Positions 35,977 to 44,261 of a DNA stretch of 50,081 bases are shown piece after piece. The position numbers and the translations under genes are program-made. The DNA is from JBNAVJ01 sp049700455. GTDB lineage: Bacteria; Bacteroidota; Ignavibacteria; Tepidaquicellales; Tepidaquicellaceae. The notes beneath the pieces are model-generated. The model was not told where the DNA came from, made no database searches, and worked only from the letters and a program-made list of their open reading frames with translations. Numbering within the stretch: position 1 is the first letter of the stretch; each line of letters begins with the position of its first letter. The stretch is taken from assembly GCA_049700455.1 (NCBI GenBank), contig JBNAVJ010000014.1:1-50081 (forward strand), written 5' to 3'.

Positions 35977-36016
35977 TATAAAATATAACAATAAAAAAGA
36001 AAGGAGATAAATTTTA

Positions 36017-37951
36017 ATGGGGAAAATAATAGGAATTGATTTAGGAACCACAAACTCTTGTGTGGCAGTGATGGAAGGAAATGACCCTGTGGTCATTCCA
36101 AACTCCGAAGGGGGCAGAACTACACCTTCAGTTGTTGCTTTTACCAAAACTGGAGAACGGTTAGTTGGAGAACCTGCCAAACGACAGGCTGTAACCAACC
36201 CAAAGAATACAATCTTTTCGATTAAACGTTTTATGGGACGTAGGTATGATGAAGTCTTAAATGAAATTTCAGAAGTTCCTTATAAAGTAATCAGAGGAGA
36301 AAACGATGTTGCTAGAGTAGAAATTTTTGACGCAAGTACAAACCAGACGAGAGTTTACTCACCGCCAGAAATTTCTGCTATGATTTTACAAAAGATGAAA
36401 AAGACAGCTGAAGATTATCTTGGTCAACCAGTAACAGAGGCTGTTATTACAGTACCTGCTTATTTTAATGATGCTCAACGTCAGGCAACTAAAGATGCAG
36501 GTAAGATAGCAGGACTTGAAGTAAAAAGAATCATCAATGAACCAACAGCCGCTGCTCTGGCTTATGGCCTTGATAAGAAGAAGAAAAACCATAAGATTGC
36601 TGTTTATGATCTTGGGGGTGGCACTTTTGATATTTCCATACTCGAGCTTGGCGATGGGGTATTTGAAGTGAAGGCTACCAATGGAGATGGACATCTTGGG
36701 GGTGATGATTTTGACCAGCGCTTAATTGATTATCTGGCTGATGAGTTCCAGAAGAAAGAAGGAATTGATTTACGTAAAGATCCTATGGCTTTACAACGTT
36801 TAAAAGAAGCCGCTGAAAACGCAAAGAAACAGTTATCAACAAGTTCACAAACAGAAGTGAATTTGCCTTATATTACAGCCACTGCCGAAGGTCCGAAATT
36901 TTTGCTCGAAACAATTACACGTGCAAAATTTGAATCACTTATAATGGATCTTGTAAACCGTACAATCGAACCCTGTGAGAAAGCTTTGAAAGATTCAGGT
37001 TTTTCCAAAGACGAAATTGATGAAGTGATTCTTGTTGGAGGTTCAACTCGGATTCCGCTTGTTCAAGAAACTGTAAAAAAGATTTTCGGAAAGGAACCCC
37101 ACAAAGGGGTTAATCCTGACGAGGTTGTTGCTATAGGTGCAGCAATACAGGGAGGTGTTTTAGCTGGTGACGTGGGGGATGTATTATTACTTGACGTAAC
37201 ACCACTTTCACTTGGTATAGAAACACTTGGTGGTGTTATGACTAAACTTATTGAAGCTAATACTACTATTCCGACAAAGAAGTCTCAGATTTTTTCTACT
37301 GCTTCAGATAATCAAACATCAGTAGAAATTCACGTTTTACAGGGTGAACGCCCAATGGCTGTTGACAACCGTACTTTAGGAAGATTTCATTTAGATGGGA
37401 TACCACCGGCACCAAGAGGTATTCCGCAAATTGAGGTTACTTTTGATATAGATGCTAATGGCATTTTAAATGTGTCTGCAAAAGATTTGGCTACAGGAAA
37501 ACAGCAGCAAATTCGTATCACACATAGTTCCGGCTTGACTGAAGCCGAAATTGAAAGAATGCGACGTGATGCTAAAGAACACGAAGAAGAAGACAGACGC
37601 AAGAGAGAAGAAATTGAAACGAGGAATCAGGCTGATACTATGATATTTCAGGGAGAAAAACAACTGAAAGAATTCGAATCTAAACTTGACCAGAACACAC
37701 GGGCAAAAATTCAAACTGCAATTGATAGATTGAAAGAAGCTGTTAAAGGTAGTAACATTACAGAAATAAAATCTGCAATGGAACAGTATAACAGTGCCTG
37801 GAATGAAGCATCTCAGCAAATGTATGCTCAGGCAAAATCACATACGTATGATACTGCTGGACAACAACAACAAACTCAGAGTAGCGGACAAAAACCAGAT
37901 GATGGCAAAGTTGAAAACGCTGACTTTGAAGTGGTAGATGATAAAAAGTAA
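36017..37951 (+). CDS. dnaK: Chaperone protein DnaK (Hsp70)
   Basis: A full-length 644-aa Hsp70 chaperone. The ATPase domain (about 1-385) begins GKIIGIDLGTTNSCVAVMEG, with EPTAAALAYGLD, DLGGGTFDISILE and VGGSTRIPLVQ. The substrate-binding domain (about 390-505) contains DVTPLSLGIETLGG and PRGIPQIEVTFDIDANGIL. A helical lid and a tail ending FEVVDDKK (EVD-like) follow. The full insertion in the ATPase domain is of the Gram-negative type. The AAGGAG site 10 nt upstream fixes the start. No separate promoter is evident, so it may share the sigma-54 transcript of hsp20. No grpE or dnaJ lies beside it. Confidence 0.98.
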   Translation: MGKIIGIDLGTTNSCVAVMEGNDPVVIPNSEGGRTTPSVVAFTKTGERLVGEPAKRQAVTNPKNTIFSIKRFMGRRYDEVLNEISEVPYKVIRGENDVARVEIFDASTNQTRVYSPPEISAMILQKMKKTAEDYLGQPVTEAVITVPAYFNDAQRQATKDAGKIAGLEVKRIINEPTAAALAYGLDKKKKNHKIAVYDLGGGTFDISILELGDGVFEVKATNGDGHLGGDDFDQRLIDYLADEFQKKEGIDLRKDPMALQRLKEAAENAKKQLSTSSQTEVNLPYITATAEGPKFLLETITRAKFESLIMDLVNRTIEPCEKALKDSGFSKDEIDEVILVGGSTRIPLVQETVKKIFGKEPHKGVNPDEVVAIGAAIQGGVLAGDVGDVLLLDVTPLSLGIETLGGVMTKLIEANTTIPTKKSQIFSTASDNQTSVEIHVLQGERPMAVDNRTLGRFHLDGIPPAPRGIPQIEVTFDIDANGILNVSAKDLATGKQQQIRITHSSGLTEAEIERMRRDAKEHEEEDRRKREEIETRNQADTMIFQGEKQLKEFESKLDQNTRAKIQTAIDRLKEAVKGSNITEIKSAMEQYNSAWNEASQQMYAQAKSHTYDTAGQQQQTQSSGQKPDDGKVENADFEVVDDKK

Positions 37952-37971
37952 AGTGTCTTTCTTAACTACCT

Positions 37972-38006
37972 AAAAAAGGTTGGCTTAACAAAAGTCAACC
38001 TTTTTT
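37972..38006. terminator. Terminator between dnaK and AEC transporter
   Basis: AAAAAAGGTTGGCT (37972-37985) pairs with AGTCAACCTTTTTT (37993-38006), 14 bp with one G-T pair, ending in T6 on plus and, because of the A6 on the left, T6 on minus. It therefore serves both convergent genes; its right end touches the stop of the minus-strand gene. Confidence 0.88.
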
Positions 38007-38911
38007 CATTTTAATACCCAGAACCATAATGGGAGAGTTATTGCCGAAACGAAAATACCTGCTCCTACCATTATATTAGCAAGTTTTGGATTAAGTTCAA
38101 AAGTCGTAGCAAGTACCGCCCCCATTACCATAGGAGGCATTGCTGCCTCAATTATACTTGCTTTGAAATATATACTACTACGATCAAGCCATATCATAAA
38201 TAACAGATAAATTAACAGCGGTATGATAATCATTTTCAGAGATAAGCCTATAATCAGTTCTTTTATCATTTGCTTTTCAACCTCCAACTTTAACTGGAAT
38301 CCAACAGAAATAAGGGCGAGAAAAATTACAGGGTCTCCAATTCTATGTAAAAAACTCTTTACCCATTGGGGGTAAGAATAACCAGAAAATTTTAATATAA
38401 GTGCTATAAGAAAAAATATAAAAGGAGGAAACTTAATTACATTCACAAAGGTATTCTTGATTGATACTGTTTCGCCTGCAAAAAAAGATGCAACAAAAAT
38501 GCTTACAGTTGATATTATCAAAAAACTACCGGCAGAATCAATTACCACCCCTACCTTAAGTCCTTCTTCTCCGAGAGTAGCTATTAATACAGGAAATCCC
38601 ACAAATGATGTATTGGCAAGCCCTGAAGTCAGGATTAAGGCCCCAGTCGTCCTGTTATCTAATTTGAGAGGCTTTTTTAAAATCAAAAAGATAACTACTG
38701 AAATTCCAAACATCAACCAACAAGTAATGGTTGGAAACAATAAATTAGTGTTTATATCTATTTCCGGAATATAAAGTAATGTCAAAGCAGGCAGGCAGAT
38801 ATAAATCAAAATTGAATTCAGGATTTTATAAGATTCAGCAGGGAATAAATTTGTTTTACGCAAAATATATCCTACCACAAGACAAAAAGGAATAATCAAC
38901 AGGTCACCCAT
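38006..38911 (-). CDS. AEC-family (auxin efflux carrier-like) transporter
   Basis: A 301-aa inner-membrane protein with about ten helices in two five-helix repeats, each with a kinked middle (TSGLANTSFVGFPVL and AAMPPMVMGAVLATTFELNP). These are signature segments of the PF03547 AEC/BASS-like family, which moves organic anions such as malate or amino-acid-like acids. The substrate is unknown. It is last in the recJ-yebC-ruvC-ruvA-ppa run, 4 bp after ppa, which is probably just co-transcription rather than shared function. Confidence 0.85.
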   Translation of the reverse strand: MGDLLIIPFCLVVGYILRKTNLFPAESYKILNSILIYICLPALTLLYIPEIDINTNLLFPTITCWLMFGISVVIFLILKKPLKLDNRTTGALILTSGLANTSFVGFPVLIATLGEEGLKVGVVIDSAGSFLIISTVSIFVASFFAGETVSIKNTFVNVIKFPPFIFFLIALILKFSGYSYPQWVKSFLHRIGDPVIFLALISVGFQLKLEVEKQMIKELIIGLSLKMIIIPLLIYLLFMIWLDRSSIYFKASIIEAAMPPMVMGAVLATTFELNPKLANIMVGAGIFVSAITLPLWFWVLK

Positions 38912-38915
38912 AAGG

Positions 38916-39590
38916 TCAGAGTTCTTTATTCAGCAAATCATAAAGATTTCTGTACTTGTCAAGATAGTCGCTATGACTTAATTTTATAACTTCAATTGCT
39001 TCATCTCTGCCATAGATATGTGTAATCTCACAGGTTTTCGTAGGAGAATCGGGATTTTGTTTGTAGGTTAAGAAATAATGTCTTATCCTATCTATCAAGG
39101 ATTCAGGACAATCTGTTATATCAGTCCATTTCCCAAATACACTATCTTTATGCATCACAGCAATAATTTTATCATCAGCTTGATTGCCATCAATTAATCG
39201 AAGTCCACCTATCGGGGTAGCATTTAATAATATATCATTGTGAGTAATTACTTTTTCTGTAAGTATACATATATCCAGTGGGTCTCCGTCACCCTCAATA
39301 TCTTTACGGTTAGCTTTTCTGCTACAAAATGCTCCTACTCTCTTTCCACAGTAAGTTTGTGGAATAAAGCCATAAGGGGTAGGACATACATTTGAATACA
39401 ACTGGGGTCTATCAATTTTCAAATAACCCGTTTGTTTGTCAAGCTCATACTTCAATGTATCAGTTGGTACAATCTCAACAAACGCATTTAAAACCTGTGG
39501 GAAATCCTTTCCTATCTTTACTCCGTGCCAGGGATGGGCTTTAAGTATTGTCCGGATTTCCCTCCAGATAAAATCTAAATTATTTCCCAT
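38916..39590 (-). CDS. ppa: Soluble inorganic pyrophosphatase (family I)
   Basis: Cytoplasmic Mg-dependent PPase (224 aa) that hydrolyses PPi released by biosynthesis. The signature D-x-D-P-x-D is seen in EGDGDPLDICILTE. Also visible are KYELDKQTGYLKIDRP with Glu/Lys/Tyr of the active site, YGFIPQTYCGKRVG, and further on DDKIIAVMHKD. It is longer than the E. coli enzyme (175 aa), with an N-terminal HPWHGVKIGKDFPQVLNAFV segment. It follows ruvA by 1 bp. The same window holds the pumping PPase hppA, so both ways of using PPi exist in this organism. Confidence 0.95.
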   Translation of the reverse strand: MGNNLDFIWREIRTILKAHPWHGVKIGKDFPQVLNAFVEIVPTDTLKYELDKQTGYLKIDRPQLYSNVCPTPYGFIPQTYCGKRVGAFCSRKANRKDIEGDGDPLDICILTEKVITHNDILLNATPIGGLRLIDGNQADDKIIAVMHKDSVFGKWTDITDCPESLIDRIRHYFLTYKQNPDSPTKTCEITHIYGRDEAIEVIKLSHSDYLDKYRNLYDLLNKEL

Positions 39591-39591
39591 T

Positions 39592-40203
39592 TTAACTTAT
39601 ATGTTCAAGAGATTTCTTAATTAATTCCTCTGTTGTAAAGTCATTATCAGGATATTCCTTTAACACATCCCGTATTATTTTTTCAGCCTCTGCTCGAGAA
39701 TATCCAAGATTCATCATTGCATGCAATGCATCAAGACGAGTTTGTTCACGACGGGTAAGCTCAACAGAAGTTTTCTCTAAAGCAGGGTGAATTCCTTCAA
39801 GAGCAAAAACCTTGTCTTTAAGGGCTAATGCAATAAGTTCAATCTTTTTAACTCCAATTCCTGGAATCTTTTTCTGTACAAATGAACCTTTATCAGAAAT
39901 CAATTTAATTAAATCTTCAAAATAGACATTCGATAAAATTATATGAGCAGTTTTCGAACTAATTCCATTTACATTAATTAAAAGTTTAAAAATCTCCCTC
40001 TCCCTCCTATCGTGAAAACCATAAAGTGTAAGAGAGTTTTCTTTCACATCAAGATAGGTAAGAATGAATACTTCTTCCCCTAAGTCAGGAAGATTTTCTA
40101 TTACTCTTTTTGTCACATTTACTCCATATCCTACCCCATTTACATCTACAACCACTTCATTATTAACAATTGATATTAGTTTTCCTTTAATAAAATGTAT
40201 CAT
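39592..40203 (-). CDS. ruvA: Holliday junction branch migration protein RuvA
   Basis: Tetrameric junction-binding subunit of the RuvABC resolvasome (203 aa, standard length). Domain I starts MIHFIKGKLISIVNNEVVVD and contains GVGYGVNV; domain II holds helix-hairpin-helix repeats (LLINVNGISSKTAHIIL and KIPGIGVKKIELIAL). Domain III, which contacts RuvB, is at about 150-203 (ALHAMMNLGYSRAEAEKIIR). Its start overlaps the end of ruvC by 4 bp. ruvB is not in the window. Confidence 0.96.
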   Translation of the reverse strand: MIHFIKGKLISIVNNEVVVDVNGVGYGVNVTKRVIENLPDLGEEVFILTYLDVKENSLTLYGFHDRREREIFKLLINVNGISSKTAHIILSNVYFEDLIKLISDKGSFVQKKIPGIGVKKIELIALALKDKVFALEGIHPALEKTSVELTRREQTRLDALHAMMNLGYSRAEAEKIIRDVLKEYPDNDFTTEELIKKSLEHIS

Positions 40204-40757
40204 TTTTTATATGAATAGATTTTATCAGGATGCTTTTCTATATAATCTTTCCAACTGATTTTTTTATGTGCTTGAATCTCTGGAAGGTCTTTCGTTGAAA
40301 AGTAATAACAGAGCGCCGTTGCCAGAGCATCTGAAGCATCAGACAAGATAGGTTCTAATTTAAGAGATAGCATTTTCTTTACGAATAATTGGACCTGTTC
40401 TTTATTCGAGCCACCATTTCCTGTTACACTTTTCTTAATTTCTCGCGGTGAATATTCTACTACCTCAATATTGTTATTAATAGCTGCAATAACTGCTACC
40501 CCTTTCGCCTGCCCCAATTTCAAAGTGGATTGTATATTCTTTCCATAGAAATTAGTTTCAATTGCTGCAACGTCAGGTTTATATTTAGTGAACACCTTTA
40601 AACATCCATCATAAATTTTCTTCAAACGAGAAGTCAAGGGTAACTTTGAATTCATTTTAATCACATCATAATAAAGAGCCCTTACTTTCCAGTCATCATA
40701 CTCGATAACTGCAATACCTGTAACTACTGAGCCAGGGTCAATTCCTACAATCCTCAT
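40200..40757 (-). CDS. ruvC: Crossover junction endodeoxyribonuclease RuvC
   Basis: Holliday junction resolvase of the RNase H fold (185 aa). The acidic catalytic residues are visible: Asp7 in MRIVGIDPGS, Glu in AAIETNFYGKN, and the two Asp in SDASDALATALCY. The basic loop and REIKKSVTGNGGSNKEQVQ are typical. It is coupled to ruvA by a 4-bp overlap and follows yebC by 6 bp, the widely conserved yebC-ruvC-ruvA order. Confidence 0.96.
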   Translation of the reverse strand: MRIVGIDPGSVVTGIAVIEYDDWKVRALYYDVIKMNSKLPLTSRLKKIYDGCLKVFTKYKPDVAAIETNFYGKNIQSTLKLGQAKGVAVIAAINNNIEVVEYSPREIKKSVTGNGGSNKEQVQLFVKKMLSLKLEPILSDASDALATALCYYFSTKDLPEIQAHKKISWKDYIEKHPDKIYSYKK

Positions 40758-40763
40758 CAGTAC

Positions 40764-41489
40764 TTACAACTTTAAATCTGCATTGGAATAAACATTTTGT
40801 ACATCATCATGATCTTCAAGGGCTTCAAGAAATTTAATTATGTCCTCAGAGTTTTTTGCATCTAACTCTACCAGATTTTTGGGGACATATTGAAGTGAAG
40901 CGCTTTCATATTTTATCTTATGGTCTTCAAGTGTCTTACGAATCTTATCAAAATTTTCAAGAGGACAAATAACTTCAAAATATCCATCGTCCGTTTTTAA
41001 ATCATCTGCTCCAGCATCAAGAATAATTTCCATTATTTCGTCCTCACTATAGGTGGATTTTTCAATGGTAATAACGCCTTTCCTTTCAAACATCCAGGCA
41101 ACAGAACCAGCTTCCCCAAGATTACCATGATGTTTTGATATCAGGTGTCGAATTTCAGCTACAGTTCTATTTCTATTATCAGTAACACACTCAATCATAA
41201 CCGCAATACCGTGTGGAGCATATGCTTCATAAACAACTTCTTCATAATGTACGCCTTCAAGTTCGCCAGTACCTTTCTTAATAGCCCTGATAATATTTTC
41301 CTGCGGCATATTATTGGCTTTTGCATTTTGAATTGCCAACCTTAATCTTGGATTGCCTTCAGGATCTCCCCCACCATCACGTGCTGCAATGGTAATTTCT
41401 TTAATAATTTTTGTAAAAATTTTTCCTCGCGCTGCATCATTAGCAGCCTTTTTTCTTTTGATGGTTGCCCATTTAGAATGTCCAGACAT
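40764..41489 (-). CDS. YebC/PmpR-family protein
   Basis: A 241-aa protein with the diagnostic N-terminus MSGHSKWATIKRKKAANDAA and RGKIFTKIIKEITIAAR, and the central YEAYAPHGIAVMIECVTDNR. YebC proteins were described as DNA-binding regulators; some family members help ribosomes through difficult proline-rich stretches, so the role here may be translational. The position before ruvC-ruvA is conserved in many phyla. It is followed by ruvC after 6 bp. Confidence 0.95.
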   Translation of the reverse strand: MSGHSKWATIKRKKAANDAARGKIFTKIIKEITIAARDGGGDPEGNPRLRLAIQNAKANNMPQENIIRAIKKGTGELEGVHYEEVVYEAYAPHGIAVMIECVTDNRNRTVAEIRHLISKHHGNLGEAGSVAWMFERKGVITIEKSTYSEDEIMEIILDAGADDLKTDDGYFEVICPLENFDKIRKTLEDHKIKYESASLQYVPKNLVELDAKNSEDIIKFLEALEDHDDVQNVYSNADLKL

Positions 41490-41520
41490 ATAAAATTTAT
41501 TTAAAAGTGTTAATTAAGCC

Positions 41521-43263
41521 CTATTTAAAACGTATATCCTTAACTCTAAACTTATACATAGCTTTACCATTCCATTCGTTGAGGTCAATAGTGTAACATA
41601 TATCACATTCTATGTCATCTTTTATTTTATCCTTATACTCAGAAGCATTAAATAGAATAGCTTCAAAATTTTTAGATGTTCCCGATGTTGATTTAACACT
41701 AAATAATAGTGTATCATTTCTGACTTCTTGAGGAGATATCAGTCTTACATCTTTTGTAATAAACGTTGGCACCGGATTACCTGGACCGTATGGCTCAAAA
41801 AATTTCAACACGCCCAGAAAAGCTGCATTTATTTCATCCAGAGAAATTTCAGCATCTATTTCAATTTCATTTTTTGAATTTTGTTGGCTTAAATGTTCTC
41901 TGGCAATACTATCAAATTTTTCCCAGAATGGTTTCAGATTATGTAATTCTATTTCAATACCAACAGCATGATTGTGACCGCCAAATTGCATTACATATTC
42001 CTCACATTGCTTTACAGCTTCATAGAGATTAAATCCATTAACACTTCTACCACTGCCTTTTGCAACACCGTTTATAGTAGTTAAAATAACCGTAGGAAGA
42101 TTGTATCTTTCGACCAATCTTGCAGCAACTATACCAATAACCCCAGCATGCCAATCCTCTTTATGTAAAACAATTGAATGATATAACTTCTTAGTTTTAA
42201 GTGATTCAAATAATTCTATTGCTTCTTCGGTAATTTTTTTATCTTTCTCTCTTCGGTTATAGTTTTCTTCATCAAGTGTTGTAGCAAGTTCATTTAATTT
42301 AGCAGGATCTTCGCTGGTAAGAAGCTCCACTGCTCGTTTTGCATCACCAAGTCTACCCACAGCATTAATACGAGGAGCCACGCTATAGACAATAGTATTA
42401 ACATTTAATATCATATTTTCCTGGTAACCGATTTTATTAAGTAGTGTTCTAATAGCAGGTCGTGGGTTTTCATTGATTAATTTGAACCCTTCAGTGACAA
42501 AAATTCTGTTCTCATCAATAATCGGAACAATATCAGATACTGTGGCAAGAGCGACAAAATCAAGCAACGAGTAGGCAAACTCTATATTGCCCTTTTGACT
42601 TGCTAATGACTGAATTAATTTAAAAGCAACTCCAGTTGCACATAAACACTTACAAGGATAATTACAATCTTCTCTTGATGGGTTCATTACAGCTACGGCC
42701 CTGGGGATATCCGGTGGTGGTTTATGATGATCACAAACCACAAAATCTACACCTTTTTGGTTTGCATAATCTATCTGCTCATTAGCAGTAATTCCACAGT
42801 CAACTGATATAATAAGGCTAACATCTTTTTTTAAGGCATAATCAATTGCAGCAATCGATACTCCATAGCCTTCCGTTAACCTGTTTGGGATATATACTTC
42901 AGCATTCAGATCATACTCTTTAAAAAAAAGATAAAACATAGATGCTCCACAGATTCCATCAACATCATAATCCCCCAATACCATAATTTTTTCTCTATTT
43001 TCAATTGCTTTCAAAACCCGCTCAGTTGCTTTATCACAATCTTTCATCAGAAACGGGTCATAAAGACGGGTTTTATCTGGTTTAAAGAACTTAATGAGAT
43101 CGCCCAGATTTTTAACACCTCGGGTAAAAAGAATCCTGAGAAGTTTTTCAGGAATTTGAATGCGGGCTTTTGTAGCTCTGTATTGCTCGATAAGGGATGT
43201 TAGTTCCCTTTTCTCTTCCAGGTCTTCCTGGAAGAGAAAATTTAATTTCCATATTTTTTCCAA
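41521..43263 (-). CDS. recJ: Single-stranded-DNA-specific 5'-3' exonuclease RecJ
   Basis: A 580-aa DHH-family nuclease acting in RecF-type recombination and mismatch/base repair. Metal motifs: MVLGDYDVDGICGA (motif I), ISVDCGI (II), VVCDHHKPP (III, DHH) and APRINAVGRLGDA (IV); the DHHA1 domain follows with GHNHAVGIEI. The start is TTG (MEKIWKLN); an in-frame TGA two codons upstream rules out an earlier start. It begins 20 bp downstream of the tRNA-Leu gene, so a shared transcript is possible, and it heads a repair run with ruvC and ruvA. Confidence 0.95.
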   Translation of the reverse strand: MEKIWKLNFLFQEDLEEKRELTSLIEQYRATKARIQIPEKLLRILFTRGVKNLGDLIKFFKPDKTRLYDPFLMKDCDKATERVLKAIENREKIMVLGDYDVDGICGASMFYLFFKEYDLNAEVYIPNRLTEGYGVSIAAIDYALKKDVSLIISVDCGITANEQIDYANQKGVDFVVCDHHKPPPDIPRAVAVMNPSREDCNYPCKCLCATGVAFKLIQSLASQKGNIEFAYSLLDFVALATVSDIVPIIDENRIFVTEGFKLINENPRPAIRTLLNKIGYQENMILNVNTIVYSVAPRINAVGRLGDAKRAVELLTSEDPAKLNELATTLDEENYNRREKDKKITEEAIELFESLKTKKLYHSIVLHKEDWHAGVIGIVAARLVERYNLPTVILTTINGVAKGSGRSVNGFNLYEAVKQCEEYVMQFGGHNHAVGIEIELHNLKPFWEKFDSIAREHLSQQNSKNEIEIDAEISLDEINAAFLGVLKFFEPYGPGNPVPTFITKDVRLISPQEVRNDTLLFSVKSTSGTSKNFEAILFNASEYKDKIKDDIECDICYTIDLNEWNGKAMYKFRVKDIRFK

Positions 43264-43283
43264 TTCTCATAGGTTTTATTATG

Positions 43284-43367
43284 TGCTCAAAGAGGGACTC
43301 GAACCCTCACCTAATTACTTAGACTGCACCCTGAATGCAGCGCGTCTACCAGTTCCGCCATTTGAGC
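43284..43367 (-). tRNA. tRNA-Leu (anticodon CAG)
   Basis: Read on the minus strand, the acceptor GCTCAAA pairs with TTTGAGC, followed by discriminator A. The anticodon stem CTGCA/TGCAG holds loop TTCAGGG, giving anticodon CAG (reads CUG). A long variable arm (TCTAAGTAATTAGGT) and T arm GAGGG-TTCGAGT-CCCTC confirm a class II leucine tRNA of 84 nt. CCA is not encoded. Confidence 0.95.
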
Positions 43368-43502
43368 TTTATCAAATAAGAATATAAAAATACCTGTTTG
43401 CAAATTCAATTTAAATAAATTCCCCTAAAACACGTAGACTTATTCCTTATTGTAGACAAACTACTGACTACCTAATTTCAGATTTCTTTTATAACTTAAA
43501 TT

Positions 43503-44261
43503 ATGATTGAGGTTCACAATCTAAAAAAAATTTATGAAAATGGAACTATAGCCCTTGATGATATTAGCTTTCACATTGATAAAGGGAACATTTGTGGATA
43601 TGTAGGTACCAATGGAGCAGGCAAATCAACTACTGTTAAGATTTTAAGTGGAATACTTAATTTTAATCAAGGAAATATAATCATTGAGGGGCTGGATATT
43701 AAAAAGTATAATTTTGAGCTCAAGAAAATTATTGGATATGTTCCTGAGTCACCAACTTTTTTTAACTCAATTACCGTAGAGGAACATTTTGATTTTCTGG
43801 GAAAGATACGGAACCTTGGTTCCAGATTATTGAAACAAAGGTTGAGTTATTTTGGAGAGTTTTTTGAGTTTTCAGACTATCTCAATCTTGCGATAGGACA
43901 ACTTTCAAAAGGTAACAAACAAAAAGTACTCATTACCAGTGCCCTAATTCACAATCCTGATATTCTTTTATTTGATGAACCACTAAATGGGCTTGATGCC
44001 ACCTCAATTTTGAGGTTCAAAGATATGATAAAAAAACTCGCCCAGCATAATAAGACTATCTTATATTCATCTCATCTTTTGAACATAGTAGAACAGCTTG
44101 CCTCACATATTATTATTATTGACAAAGGCAAAATAGTACTCGATAAGCCAACAGAATTACTTCTCCAATCTGCAGAATACACCAATCTCGATAATTTATT
44201 CAAAGATTATACCGCTGAGTCTGAAGAAAAGGAATTTCATTATGAAGACGTTTTTGATTAA
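43503..44261 (+). CDS. ABC transporter ATP-binding protein
   Basis: A 252-aa nucleotide-binding domain protein. Walker A is GTNGAGKST (residues 35-43), the Q-loop region YVPESPTFF, signature LSKGNKQKV, Walker B ILLFDEPLNGLD, and the H-loop in LYSSHLLNIVEQ. It resembles ABC-2 type exporters (CcmA/NatA-like). No permease lies beside it: the next gene overlaps it by 20 bp and encodes a predicted outer membrane barrel. It may be fed by a permease elsewhere in the genome, or couple to an unrecognised membrane partner. Confidence 0.88.
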   Translation: MIEVHNLKKIYENGTIALDDISFHIDKGNICGYVGTNGAGKSTTVKILSGILNFNQGNIIIEGLDIKKYNFELKKIIGYVPESPTFFNSITVEEHFDFLGKIRNLGSRLLKQRLSYFGEFFEFSDYLNLAIGQLSKGNKQKVLITSALIHNPDILLFDEPLNGLDATSILRFKDMIKKLAQHNKTILYSSHLLNIVEQLASHIIIIDKGKIVLDKPTELLLQSAEYTNLDNLFKDYTAESEEKEFHYEDVFD

